From positions 1,177,501-1,241,500 of the forward strand of contig JAHCHX010000001.1 of NCBI GenBank assembly GCA_026129545.1: a DNA stretch of 64,000 bases, given 5' to 3'. The DNA comes from Saprospiraceae bacterium (GTDB taxonomy: Bacteria; Bacteroidota; Bacteroidia; Chitinophagales; Saprospiraceae). The notes below the pieces were generated by a model, which was not told where the DNA came from, ran no database searches, and saw only the letters and a program-made list of their open reading frames with translations. Made by a program: the position numbers and the translations under genes. The number at the start of each line of letters is the position of its first letter. The stretch's first letter is position 1. Of the stretch, positions 39,901 through 47,436 are shown in pieces.

Positions 39901-41070
39901 ATTGGCTGTAGCGATGGCATTCTTCGCCATTTTGTGGCCACCTGTGATGTTGCCCCATTGGTTGCCGGCCCCGTAGCTTGTGCATGTGGAAATGTTGTTG
40001 GAGTTGCCCGCCGAAAAGACGTGCATCAAGGTGGGATTTTCAAAAATCTGTTTGTCAACGGTTTGCGCGGCAAGCGTGTAGCCGGCGTTGCAGCCATTTG
40101 AATAGGAGGTGTTCGTGATGGTCACGTTCTGATTCAGATGCAACGGCAGGGTTTGGTCTTGAAATTCGGGCGTGTAACGAATGGCATACACCGTGGCACC
40201 CGCAGCCATTCCTTTCATGGTGGGGTTAAGATTGCCTGCACCCGCGAATATGCCACCTACCCCGTCGCCGTGGTTGCCGTTGCTACCCGGTTCGGTGATA
40301 TTGAACAAGCGTCCTTGAAAATCTATGTGCGGACCAATGGGGCCATCGTCTCGGACAAGAATGCTAACCCCCTCTCCATTGTACTTTTTTCCCAGCGCGT
40401 GGTCGCTATCAAGACCATTGGAGCGGTGTAAGGAGCGCCCGCGCGTATCGTCGGGTTCGGAAGGTGGCGGCACCAGTTCTATCCCGCGCACCCACGGGAG
40501 CGCAGCCACCGTCTTTATGTCCTCCTTCAACAACCGTACCTGCAAAAAGCCATTCTGATTACCTTCAAGCAGGATAGTCATGCCTTCTCGCACACACCAC
40601 TCGGCACCTTGCGGGATACTGATGTGCGGATAAACCTGCAAGTTCACGTCGAGCCAGTCGCCATGCAGCGCCCATGCGCCGTAGGGCTGCTCGCGCAAGT
40701 TGCGGGCGATTTTCCAAGTGCTCTGCACGGGCATGATGCTGCGAGCGTGTATTGTTTCCAGATTTCCTATCTCAAAATGTTGTGGGAGCAACACCAGATA
40801 AGCGCCAAAACGCACATAGTCAATGAATTGAACCCCCTCGGCTTCCAGTAAAGCACGCTCGGAAGCGGTAGGTATTTGTGTGCATTGAACGTACCGGGCG
40901 TAACGGCCATTGACAATTTCGCTGGCCGACACGGAGGGGTTTCGTCGTTCCTCACCAAAATTGTCGGGAAAGAGAATCGCTCCCGATTCAAAAAAAACGG
41001 GTTGGCTGGTTTGCGGAAAAAGAGGAGAACTCAAAAAGAGCGAGAGCAGCAGCGCGTAAAGTTTTTCCAT
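36997..41070 (-). CDS. Secreted subtilisin-like (S8) protease with PKD domains and T9SS sorting domain
   Basis: 1357 residues. MEKLYALLLSLFLSSPLFPQ is a signal peptide. After a pro-region comes the S8 domain with catalytic Asp241 (ILVRDDGPIG), His267 (NGNHGDGVGG) and Ser438 (FGGTSGAAPG). Then follow a P-like beta-sandwich, an Ig/FN3-like region, a jelly-roll segment (SPSIAFDLAHA, IYLDNIGVVEYN), PKD domains (TFSWDFGDGNGSTATNPVHT) and a T9SS type A tail (IRIYPNPTPGDFQVEIES). It should be exported, processed and released or surface-attached, digesting proteins outside the cell. It is convergent with the lipoprotein gene and divergent from terC. Confidence 0.94.
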   Translation of the reverse strand: MEKLYALLLSLFLSSPLFPQTSQPVFFESGAILFPDNFGEERRNPSVSASEIVNGRYARYVQCTQIPTASERALLEAEGVQFIDYVRFGAYLVLLPQHFEIGNLETIHARSIMPVQSTWKIARNLREQPYGAWALHGDWLDVNLQVYPHISIPQGAEWCVREGMTILLEGNQNGFLQVRLLKEDIKTVAALPWVRGIELVPPPSEPDDTRGRSLHRSNGLDSDHALGKKYNGEGVSILVRDDGPIGPHIDFQGRLFNITEPGSNGNHGDGVGGIFAGAGNLNPTMKGMAAGATVYAIRYTPEFQDQTLPLHLNQNVTITNTSYSNGCNAGYTLAAQTVDKQIFENPTLMHVFSAGNSNNISTCTSYGAGNQWGNITGGHKMAKNAIATANLFADASLEISSSRGPAHDGRLKPDISANGQLQESTDHNHTYMTFGGTSGAAPGIAGCLAQLTHAYKSLNGGQEPEAALLKTAILNTANDLGNVGPDFKFGWGHVNAARALRLLEEEHYLHGQTDHGQQQTFSLQIPTNVRQVRIMAYWADPPAATNAAVALLNDLDLRVVAPNGNLHLPWKLDPTPVPFYLDQPATQGRDSLNNTEQVSIDNPLPGTYSVRIVGTEVPFGPQRFVLAWEFLTDDIRITYPIGGEAFVPGEIERIHWDAFGEHGVFSLRYSTDNGFSWKQIADVPGNLRMFDWEVPNIVNGKIKLLIQRGLVSHVTEFPLTIAPLVSNIQIEKVCPDSMVVKWTPANDTLSSQIYLLGNKYMEIVGSTASNAFTIPLQNGGKEQWASVRAIGSNGLAGRRATAVQWPGELKNCVQPNDLAVRFIESPSGEREIRCSPFVLPVTVLLKNEGSNPVVGATLHYQASNKLPISQSVPNMSPGQILLFSFQTPLLIAENGDIDLKVWSTYALENAFFNDTLRMSFQAAANPLNNYFTEGFQDFNFPPFGWRVINPDGNFTWTRTSQNVTGSNGFPTRAVVLNCFSYLTMNEQDYLDLIPVDLSNLNSPSIAFDLAHARRSNRVERLRVEVFPACNLSAPPVVVWEKSDPELSTAGALTTSFVPTKASDWRREVADLSQFVGQKVIVRFASTNGAGNNIYLDNIGVVEYNVSQPKASFAASADSLCIGDTIVYVANQTGGDFTNYQWYFGQLASPLTAVGVGPHAVRYISSGDKNVRLITSNIIGTDTIINTIKVSADPMPSFWVQQDGLKMTFTNTSQHAVTFSWDFGDGNGSTATNPVHTYAQNGVYSVQLAATNHCRTAQTTSEVSTTLGLGDLSSRYGIRIYPNPTPGDFQVEIESPAAIPDAMFGLFDSQGRLIKEMGMSLNAGRNAIPFEDLRLPKGVYQLNMQLAGEWQGFKIVVQ

Positions 41071-41133
41071 GTTTGAGAAGGCAGTTTTTGTTCAACAAAA
41101 GGATTATTGTGTCTTTCAAAGTTGCTTGCGTCC

Positions 41134-41164
41134 CAAATGTAGGATTGTTTGCACAAACGGCGAA
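41134..41164 (-). promoter_or_regulatory. Promoter of the subtilisin-like protease gene
   Basis: Minus-strand TACATTTG (41134-41141) is an exact TAnnTTTG. TTCG (41161-41164) lies 19 bp upstream as a 3-of-4 match to TTTG. Leader of about 60 nt. Confidence 0.6.
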
Positions 41165-41228
41165 CTTTGCGCGGACGTTCAAAAACTTTGTTTGCCAAAA
41201 TCCATCAAATCTCCTTCAAGCGCCTTTT

Positions 41229-42185
41229 ATGATAAGCCCAGTCGTCTGGATAGTTTTTATTGTCTTCGTTTTGTTGCTGATGGCTGTTGACCTCGGCGTT
41301 TTTAATAAAAAAGCCCATGCTCCTTCCGCTAAGGAAGCGATTTTTATGACGATGGGTTGGATAGGGTTGGCATTGACCTTCAATGTTTTTGTTTACTTCG
41401 CTTACGAAAACCATTGGTGGAATCTCGGCAATGCTTATGAGAAAATGGGAGGTGCCGAGGCAGCCTTGAAATTCTTCACGGGCTACTTATTGGAAGAATC
41501 CCTGAGCATTGACAACCTGTTCGTCATGGCCTTGGTGTTTGCTCAGTTCCGCGTGCCAAAAAAATATCAGCACCGTATTTTGTTTTGGGGCATCTTGGGG
41601 GTATTGGTTTTTCGCGGCATTTTAATTGGTGTTGGCGTGGCCTTGGTTCAAAATTTCACTTGGCTGTTCTATGCCTTTGGAGCGTTGCTGATTTACTCTG
41701 CCTTCAAGATGTTGCGTGCTCACCACGAAGAGCCGGATGTGAACAAGCGCACGGTGGTGCGGCTTATCCGAAAGTTTTACCCTGTCAGTTCGCATTACGA
41801 TGGCGGAAATTTTTTCACCATTGAAAATGGTCGTCGTGCCGTCACACCGATGTTTGTCGCGCTAATGGTCATCGAAACGACCGACATCCTCTTCGCTTTC
41901 GATTCGGTGCCAGCGGTGTTCTCCATCACCACCGACCCGTTTTTGGTGTTCTCGTCCAATATATTCGCCATTTTAGGCCTGCGCTCGCTATATTTTGTGC
42001 TGGCCAACGTGCTCGACCGCTTTGAATACCTGCGTTACAGCCTCATCGCCATCCTGTTCTTCATCGGCATCAAAATGCTCCTTATCCCGATAAAGATGCA
42101 TATTCCGATTGGATGGTCGTTGGGTATTATTGGGCTTTTCTTGTTGGTAGGCGTGGTGGCATCACTGCGCCGCAAAAAAAATTAA
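41229..42185 (+). CDS. TerC family integral membrane protein
   Basis: 318 residues from ATG 41229 (MISPVVWIVFIVFVLLLMAV); the frame extends upstream to 41073 but without membrane or family features. About eight hydrophobic segments. Family motifs are EESLSIDNLFVMALVF and ETTDILFAFDSVPAVF, whose paired acidic residues are thought to act in metal transport. TerC-family proteins are associated with tellurite resistance and with manganese export in other bacteria. The tellurite role is not implied here because no other ter genes are present. Confidence 0.92.
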   Translation: MISPVVWIVFIVFVLLLMAVDLGVFNKKAHAPSAKEAIFMTMGWIGLALTFNVFVYFAYENHWWNLGNAYEKMGGAEAALKFFTGYLLEESLSIDNLFVMALVFAQFRVPKKYQHRILFWGILGVLVFRGILIGVGVALVQNFTWLFYAFGALLIYSAFKMLRAHHEEPDVNKRTVVRLIRKFYPVSSHYDGGNFFTIENGRRAVTPMFVALMVIETTDILFAFDSVPAVFSITTDPFLVFSSNIFAILGLRSLYFVLANVLDRFEYLRYSLIAILFFIGIKMLLIPIKMHIPIGWSLGIIGLFLLVGVVASLRRKKN

Positions 42186-42362
42186 CAGTCTTTCCTCTTG
42201 ACAATTCGGGAATGGGGGTTATTTTTGTACCTGTAATGTGAAAGCAACGGATGTTTTACTCTTCCAATTTCGGCTTTCGCAGAACTTACGTCATTCACCT
42301 TTATTCACATCAGCCTTCCGTAAAAACCTTTTTGCTAAAGCATTGGAAGGCTCAAACCAAAA

Positions 42363-42370
42363 TACTTTTG
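42363..42370 (+). promoter_or_regulatory. -7 box 2 nt upstream of the 47-residue gene
   Basis: TACTTTTG is an exact TAnnTTTG match, and the ATG begins at 42373. TTGG lies 16 bp upstream of the box. A transcript from it would be leaderless. Confidence 0.5.
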
Positions 42371-42372
42371 CC

Positions 42373-42516
42373 ATGAGACACTGGGAAAAGAGTAAAAAAG
42401 ACCTTCGCCGCACGGACGACCGCGACATCCAATTTCAAGACCACAAGAAGAAAAAACTCAAACCAATCGAAAAAACAAAGTATCGCCTGAGGGGCTACGA
42501 TTCAGAAGAAGAATAA
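42373..42516 (+). CDS. 47-residue highly charged small protein
   Basis: From ATG 42373 (MRHWEKSKKDLRRTDDRD, ending RLRGYDSEEE). Nearly half the residues are charged: a basic central stretch (DHKKKKLKPIEKTK) and an acidic tail. It lacks a signal peptide or membrane segment, so it is cytoplasmic and probably binds nucleic acid, ribosomes or a protein (inference). Support for a real gene is structural: an exact promoter box right before the ATG and a good terminator 29 bp after the stop. The longer frame from 42238 has no such support. Not recognised as a known family. Confidence 0.6.
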   Translation: MRHWEKSKKDLRRTDDRDIQFQDHKKKKLKPIEKTKYRLRGYDSEEE

Positions 42517-42544
42517 CACACATTTTCGGCTATAAAAAATTGCA

Positions 42545-42579
42545 ACGGCGCAACGGGTTTTCCGATGCGCCGTTTTTTT
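42545..42579 (+). terminator. Intrinsic terminator of the small charged protein gene
   Basis: ACGGCGCA (42545-42552) pairs perfectly with TGCGCCGT (42566-42573), 13-nt loop, followed by a T run to 42579. Confidence 0.85.
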
Positions 42580-42591
42580 ATTCCCCGCCCA

Positions 42592-42967
42592 TAATGACCC
42601 CTAATGACCCAGGGCAAACGCATCAAAATGGCACAAACCTCGGAGAGGTCAAATGTTGGTAGAAACGCCCCGTTTCCGCGGTGTTTACGACCCCAGCGGG
42701 GTCGAATGTTGGTGACCTGTTTACTGCGATAGACATTTGACCTCTCCGAGGTCGTGATAACTATCACAAAAACACACCATTTCTACCAACATTTGACCTC
42801 TCCGAGGTCGGTTGTATTTTGATGCGTTTGCCCTGCCCTAATGACCTTAATGACCTTAATGACCTTAATGCCCCCTAATGACCCTAATGACCTTAATGAC
42901 CCCTAATGACCTTAATGACCTTAATGACCCCTAATGACCTTAATGCCCCTTAATGTCCCCCAAAGAC
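42592..42967. repeat. Degenerate tandem array of TAATGACCY units, interrupted
   Basis: Units TAATG[A/C/T]CC plus one to three pyrimidines, 9-11 bp long. Two lie at 42592-42610 and 13 between about 42838 and 42967. The two parts are separated by the inverted-repeat element at 42611-42834. Too short and spacerless for CRISPR. It occupies the gap between the 47-residue gene and acpH. Confidence 0.85.
42611..42834. mobile_element. 224-bp MITE-like element with 55-bp terminal inverted repeats
   Basis: 42611-42665 and 42780-42834 are inverted copies. 19 terminal bases (AGGGCAAACGCATCAAAAT) and 29 inner bases match exactly around a 7-bp unmatched block. The element contains four units of GACCYC-N3-GRGGTC followed by AAATGTTGGT or GAATGTTGGT (42637-42660 and 42689-42713 forward, 42733-42753 and 42785-42809 reverse). 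It has no ORF. It interrupts the TAATGACCY array. A target-site duplication cannot be assigned because the flanks are repetitive. Confidence 0.65.
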
Positions 42968-42986
42968 CCTTACAGTAGTGGAGTAT

Positions 42987-43565
42987 TTAGGCAGAATATC
43001 CCTTCGCCATCTCCAACAACTCTGGGAAAAAAGCCCTAAAATCACTCGAAAAAGCATCTATTTGGCTGAAAAAGAGTTGAGACAAGGCTGTACCATCCAT
43101 GCCACCCACCATGCGGTGGCTAAGTCGGGACAATACCCATTCCACGCCTGTTCGCTGCGTGTAGCCGTGCAGGAACTTTCCAGCCAGCATTTGAGGCAGC
43201 CGCGCTTGCAACGCTGCCGGCATTTCTCCGGAGCGGTTGCTCAACTGTTTGTAGGTTTTTGCTGTGAATGCCTCAAATGGCTCTGTCGTATATTGTTCCC
43301 AATGCGTAGCCAGCAAGTGGTCGTACAGCACGTCCACGACTGGCGAGGCATAGCGGCCCGCCACCGGCCGAATGAGTGCTTTGCTTTTTGAGGTAGCGGG
43401 ATGAGTGTCGGTGAACGAATCAATGGCTCGGTGCAGCAGGATACCGCGTTGCACCGTTTCGGGATAGTGTTTCCAAGCACTGCCCTTCACAAAGTCTCCG
43501 ATGAAGTTGCCGAGCAACAAATCCTCATTGCCGAACGAAAGAAAGCAGTGTGCGAGGTGATTCAT
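42987..43565 (-). CDS. Acyl carrier protein phosphodiesterase (AcpH/DUF479)
   Basis: 192 residues. MNHLAHCFLSFGNEDLLLGN, DFVKG, LHRAIDSFTDTHP and PVVDVLYDHLLATHW are the AcpH pattern with the conserved His/Asp residues of this HD-like metallohydrolase family. It removes the 4'-phosphopantetheine arm from ACP in E. coli. It is 27 bp downstream of the DUF2452 gene on the same strand. Confidence 0.85.
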   Translation of the reverse strand: MNHLAHCFLSFGNEDLLLGNFIGDFVKGSAWKHYPETVQRGILLHRAIDSFTDTHPATSKSKALIRPVAGRYASPVVDVLYDHLLATHWEQYTTEPFEAFTAKTYKQLSNRSGEMPAALQARLPQMLAGKFLHGYTQRTGVEWVLSRLSHRMVGGMDGTALSQLFFSQIDAFSSDFRAFFPELLEMAKGYSA

Positions 43566-43592
43566 TCAATGTCAGGTGATGTTGATGGATGG

Positions 43593-44057
43593 TCACACTT
43601 CTCCTTCAAGAACTTCCCAAGTATGGTCGCCCAGCAAGCGGACGGTGGCGAGGTATTCGTAAGGTGTTTTACGGCCCCATTCCGAAGGGGCTATCATGGA
43701 TAAGACATTGGCTCCGTCTGTCTTGCGTCGGTATAAGTGGTAGATGTGGTGAATAACGGGCTGGAAAGGCACGTCCGCTTGATAGATGACCTCAGAAACT
43801 TTCATCCGATTGTCCAGTGATTTGGCCTGCTTGACCAAAGTCTCCATTTGTTGGCGAAGCTGTTCCATTTGGCGGTCGGTCTGGTCGTACATGGCGGTCA
43901 TCGCATTGCCTCGAATCCGGCCTTTGTCTTCTGGACGTATGATCGCGCCTCCCGTCGTGTGTGCATAGGGAAGCAGCCCTGGGTTTTCGGCTACCTTGTC
44001 CTTGTCAATTGGGTTGACAAACGCTTCGTCGTTGTTCGGTTTTTTCTTGTCAGCCAT
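43593..44057 (-). CDS. DUF2452 protein
   Basis: 154 residues, cytoplasmic. NPIDKDKVAENPGLLPYAHT, GGAIIRPEDKGRIRGNAMTA and a coiled-coil stretch (TDRQMEQLRQQMETLVKQA) match the DUF2452 pattern common in Bacteroidota, and the tail LYRRKTDGANVLSMIAPSEW is also typical. The function is not known for the family. Between the CDF transporter and acpH, all on the minus strand, possibly one operon. Confidence 0.8.
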   Translation of the reverse strand: MADKKKPNNDEAFVNPIDKDKVAENPGLLPYAHTTGGAIIRPEDKGRIRGNAMTAMYDQTDRQMEQLRQQMETLVKQAKSLDNRMKVSEVIYQADVPFQPVIHHIYHLYRRKTDGANVLSMIAPSEWGRKTPYEYLATVRLLGDHTWEVLEGEV

Positions 44058-44138
44058 TTTTGTTGTGGAAAAAAAGTTCGGGCATTAAAACATCGGAGCT
44101 GAAAAAACGGCAGTCAGTTGCCGCGTTTTTTTTCAAAC

Positions 44139-45140
44139 TTAATCTGCGCTGTGTTTTTTATTAGAGGTCACATTCTCCAAAGTCCATTCCAAGCGTTCTT
44201 TGAACGGTGCTTTTCTCACTTCGCAATCGGCAATTGGGCAAACTTGACACGAACGAGGCGGCACACAGCCGTCCGTATGAACAAACATTTCCAAAGAATG
44301 GGGAAAGTGCCGCGCGATGAGGTTGTTCAGAGCGTCTATTTCCTTGTGCGCTTGATTCACGTTGAAATACCATGGCACGGTCAAGTGACAGTCTAAATGT
44401 AGCACGGAGCCATACTTGATGGTTCGGAGGTTGTGCAGGTCTATCCAAGCAGACTGTTTGTGTAGGTTGAGCAAAACAATGAGTTGTTTGAGCAACTCCA
44501 TGTCTGCCTCATCTGTGATGCCCGCGATGGTTTGGCGGATAATTTTCGAGCCTTCCACCAGAATGAAAATGGCGAATATGATGGCTACGGCACTGTCTAT
44601 CCAGCCGATGCCCGTAAAACGCAACAGCAGCAAACCAGCCACAATGCCAATCGTCGTCCATGTGTCCGATTGTAAATGTCTGCCGCTTGCTTCCAATGCT
44701 ACGGAAAGGTTTTTTTTGCCGACGCGAATACACCAAGCCCCCAACCAATAATTGGCAGCGGCTGTGATACCGATTATCAGAATCCCCATGTCCAACTGTC
44801 GCACCGGATGCGGATGCACAAGATTGGTGATGGATTCATAGACAATCAGCAAACCGGCTATCAAAATCAAGATGCCTTCAAACGAGGCTGACACCAGTTC
44901 CACCTTCCCATGGCCGTAGGGATGATTGTCGTCGCGGGGTCGTGCGGCGATGCGCAAACTGTAGAGGCTCGTGAATCCCGTCACGACATTGACGGTGCTT
45001 TCAAGCGCGTCGGTCAAGACCGCCACGGAGTTGGTGAGCCAATAAGCCAACATCTTCAATGCAAAAAGCACGACCGATGCCACGACCACCCATTGCTGCG
45101 TGCGGACGGTGACGGGCTTTGATGTCGGGGTGTCCATCAT
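44139..45140 (-). CDS. Cation diffusion facilitator (CDF) transporter
   Basis: 333 residues with six membrane helices, then a cytoplasmic domain. TM2 reads LTDALESTVNVVTGF, an acidic/Asn version of the CDF metal site (often HxxxD in zinc transporters), which might shift metal preference away from zinc. DNHPYGHGKVE and the C-terminal HLDCHLTVPW are family features. An unusual Cys-rich tail (CVPPRSCQVCPIADCEV) follows. Exports divalent metal by proton exchange in known members. The ATG overlaps the stop of the upstream lipoprotein gene (ATGA at 45140-45137), so translation is coupled. Confidence 0.9.
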   Translation of the reverse strand: MMDTPTSKPVTVRTQQWVVVASVVLFALKMLAYWLTNSVAVLTDALESTVNVVTGFTSLYSLRIAARPRDDNHPYGHGKVELVSASFEGILILIAGLLIVYESITNLVHPHPVRQLDMGILIIGITAAANYWLGAWCIRVGKKNLSVALEASGRHLQSDTWTTIGIVAGLLLLRFTGIGWIDSAVAIIFAIFILVEGSKIIRQTIAGITDEADMELLKQLIVLLNLHKQSAWIDLHNLRTIKYGSVLHLDCHLTVPWYFNVNQAHKEIDALNNLIARHFPHSLEMFVHTDGCVPPRSCQVCPIADCEVRKAPFKERLEWTLENVTSNKKHSAD

Positions 45141-45535
45141 TCAAAATAAGTCTCGTGGATTTGCTGCACATAGGGCAGTTTGGCGAGTTCGTAAATCACT
45201 CGACGGTGGTTTTTCTGATGGGTGGAGCCTATGAGGAGCCATTGATTCGATTGGCAGCCCACCCGTCCTTTGCTGCCTTTGTACGGTTGTATGCTCGAAT
45301 CAATTTTTTTTACCTCGCTCAACAATTTTTCTTCTGCTGGTATACAAAATTCATAGTTCACGGCCACCTTGCCATCGGGAGGGCCTGCGAGGCCGTTTTC
45401 ATCAATTCTCGAAAAATCAATCTTGACCTTGTTCCAAACGCTTGGAGCATCGGCGCTTGTGCTTTTTCGATTGCAGGCAAACATGAGTGCAAGAGCCGAT
45501 AGAAAAAAGATGCTGTTAGAGGGACGTTGAATCAT
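45137..45535 (-). CDS. Small hypothetical lipoprotein coupled to the CDF gene
   Basis: 132 residues. MIQRPSNSIFFLSALALMFAC ends in a lipobox at Cys21. The mature part has two further Cys (YEFCIPAEEK and GRVGCQSNQW) and ends QQIHETYFE. No known domain. Its stop overlaps the CDF start, and it has its own -7 box 17 nt upstream, so it leads this operon. A periplasmic metal-related role is possible from context only. Confidence 0.75.
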   Translation of the reverse strand: MIQRPSNSIFFLSALALMFACNRKSTSADAPSVWNKVKIDFSRIDENGLAGPPDGKVAVNYEFCIPAEEKLLSEVKKIDSSIQPYKGSKGRVGCQSNQWLLIGSTHQKNHRRVIYELAKLPYVQQIHETYFE

Positions 45536-45552
45536 AGCGCGTATTTTGCCGC

Positions 45553-45560
45553 CAAAAGTA
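45553..45560 (-). promoter_or_regulatory. -7 box of the lipoprotein-CDF operon
   Basis: Minus-strand TACTTTTG matches TAnnTTTG exactly, 17 nt before the ATG at 45535. It is in the divergent gap shared with the glycosylasparaginase gene. Confidence 0.55.
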
Positions 45561-45596
45561 AGCCGACGAATCGTTTTTTCAAACTACACTCAACAC

Positions 45597-46583
45597 ATGA
45601 ACACTCGACGCAAATTTCTTCAACACACACTTTGGGGAGGCTTGGCCGCCGGAAGCGCCAGTTTTTGGGAAAGAATTGTCCCGAACACAGACCTTTTAAA
45701 CACAGATGTCTTGCCAGTGGTCATAGCAACGTGGGGGCCGAACACAAAAGCCACGGCTGCCGCATGGGAGGTGCTCTCGAAGGGGGGGCGCGCGCTCGAT
45801 GCCGTGGAAGCTGGCGCGAGGGTGCCAGAGGCAGACCCTGAGGATAGCAGCGTGGGCTATGGCGGCCTGCCCGACCGGGACGGCAACGTGACGCTTGATG
45901 CGTGCATCATGGATGAATTTGGCAACGCAGGCTCGGTCAACTTTCTCCAACACATCATGCACCCTATCAGTGTGGCGCGAAGGGTAATGGAGAAAACACC
46001 GCACGTCATGCTCTCCGGCGAGGGGGCGTTGCAGTTCGCGCTACAAGAAGGCTTCAAAAAAGAAGATCTCCTGACCGATTCGGCACGTCGGGCATGGGAG
46101 GCATGGAAAGTCAAATCGGAATACAAGCCAGTCATCAACATCGAGCGTCACGACACCATCGGCATGGTGGCGCTCGACAAGCAACGACGCATCGCGGGCG
46201 CTTGCACCACGAGCGGCTTGGCTTTCAAAATGCACGGAAGGGTGGGGGATAGCCCCATCATTGGTGCGGGCATGTTTGTGGACAACGAGGTGGGCGGCGC
46301 AGCCGCTACCGGGCTGGGCGAGCTGGTGTTGCGCACGTTGGGCAGCTTTCTCGTGGTGGAAGAAATGCGGCGAGGTGCGCATCCGCAAAAAGCGGTGGAG
46401 ACAGCCGTCAAGCGCATTGCCCGCAAGCATGCCAGTCTGGTCAAGGATGCTCAGGTCGGATTTGTCGCCATTGACAAAAAAGGCCGGCATGGGGCATTTT
46501 CCATACATAAAGGGTTCAATTATGTGCTTTATCAGCAGGGCGAAAACAAAGTGATGGAAGCGGGTCACCTGCTGCGGGACTGA
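45597..46583 (+). CDS. Glycosylasparaginase (N4-beta-N-acetylglucosaminyl-asparaginase), Tat-exported
   Basis: 328 residues from ATG 45597; the frame opens 51 bp earlier but this start gives the Tat-like leader MNTRRKFLQHTLWGGLAAGS. Ntn-hydrolase precursor that self-cleaves before Thr187 in ERHDTIGMVALD. CTTSGLAFKMHGRVGDSPII and FVDNEVGGAAATGLGE line the active site. It splits the GlcNAc-Asn bond of N-linked glycopeptides, so it would finish breakdown of eukaryotic-type glycoproteins. The 3' end is 3 bp from a convergent DUF547 gene. A run of seven G lies at 45782-45788. Confidence 0.94.
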   Translation: MNTRRKFLQHTLWGGLAAGSASFWERIVPNTDLLNTDVLPVVIATWGPNTKATAAAWEVLSKGGRALDAVEAGARVPEADPEDSSVGYGGLPDRDGNVTLDACIMDEFGNAGSVNFLQHIMHPISVARRVMEKTPHVMLSGEGALQFALQEGFKKEDLLTDSARRAWEAWKVKSEYKPVINIERHDTIGMVALDKQRRIAGACTTSGLAFKMHGRVGDSPIIGAGMFVDNEVGGAAATGLGELVLRTLGSFLVVEEMRRGAHPQKAVETAVKRIARKHASLVKDAQVGFVAIDKKGRHGAFSIHKGFNYVLYQQGENKVMEAGHLLRD

Positions 46584-46586
46584 GAT

Positions 46587-47363
46587 TCACTTAGCCTCGT
46601 TCAAAGCCCAATCATAGTCAATGTGGGTGATACGTGTTGCGGTCGTGATTTTTGTGTCGGCGTATTTGTTCAGAAAATCGCGGAGCGTGCCGTCGCGCTC
46701 AAAATCGCCTTTGAACCACTTGAAAATCTCCGAGATTTCGGCCTGCTCCGCCGTGATTCGGTTGCACAGCGGGTCGTTGATGAAGGTGCGCATGGCGGCA
46801 TCGAGTTGGCGGTCGAGGTTGTCGGCGGTGTAGGCTTCGTTCAAGAGCTTGGGGCAAGAATAGGAGGCGCAGTTGATGGCAGCGTGAATGCGAGCATCTT
46901 TGAACACGGGTCGCAGGATGTTGTGCTCGATATTGTTCAAATCGTAGGTAAAGCCCTGAATTTGAATGAATTTGATATCCCAGACCGAATTGACGAACGC
47001 GATCCCTTTTTTGATGTCCTTGATGCTGGCAACGGGGTAGTGACGCACGATGAGCTGGATGGTGTAGGCGTTGTAAGCATTGAGCCAATAAGCCATCTGC
47101 TCGTTTTTCGACCAATTTTTGTCGTTGGGGTGGGCGCTTTCCAGTGTCTTCAGGTAGCGATTGAGTTCGTTGCTATCACGAACAAAGCCTTTGTAGTCAA
47201 CCCAACCTTCTGCGCTGACGTGTTTGTCGAGCAATGTGTTCCATCTGTCATGGCTGACGGGCTTAGAATCGGTGTCGCGTCTGATGGCGCGGCAGTTGGA
47301 GCAAGTGAACCAAAGCAGCAGGGCAGGAAGCAGGGCGAGGAAAACCGGGAGTGTTTTTTTCAT
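46587..47363 (-). CDS. DUF547 exported protein
   Basis: 258 residues. MKKTLPVFLALLPALLLWF forms a signal peptide/lipoprotein-like leader with nearby Cys (CSNC). The DUF547 core is clear: WVDYKGF, NEQMAYWLNAYNAYTIQLI and DARIHAAINCASYSCPKL with the conserved Asn-Cys-Ala-Ser. The fold resembles cysteine proteases, but no activity has been fixed for most members. Convergent with glycosylasparaginase. Confidence 0.88.
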   Translation of the reverse strand: MKKTLPVFLALLPALLLWFTCSNCRAIRRDTDSKPVSHDRWNTLLDKHVSAEGWVDYKGFVRDSNELNRYLKTLESAHPNDKNWSKNEQMAYWLNAYNAYTIQLIVRHYPVASIKDIKKGIAFVNSVWDIKFIQIQGFTYDLNNIEHNILRPVFKDARIHAAINCASYSCPKLLNEAYTADNLDRQLDAAMRTFINDPLCNRITAEQAEISEIFKWFKGDFERDGTLRDFLNKYADTKITTATRITHIDYDWALNEAK

Positions 47364-47436
47364 GAATTGATTTCGAGCTGTTGTTTTTAAATGTACGCAA
47401 AACTCTCGAAAACGGATTGGCCCCCCCGCAAAAAAA

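Noticed and set aside
42837..42967. Possible CRISPR array
   Set aside because: Units are 9-11 bp with no spacers, and no cas genes are nearby.
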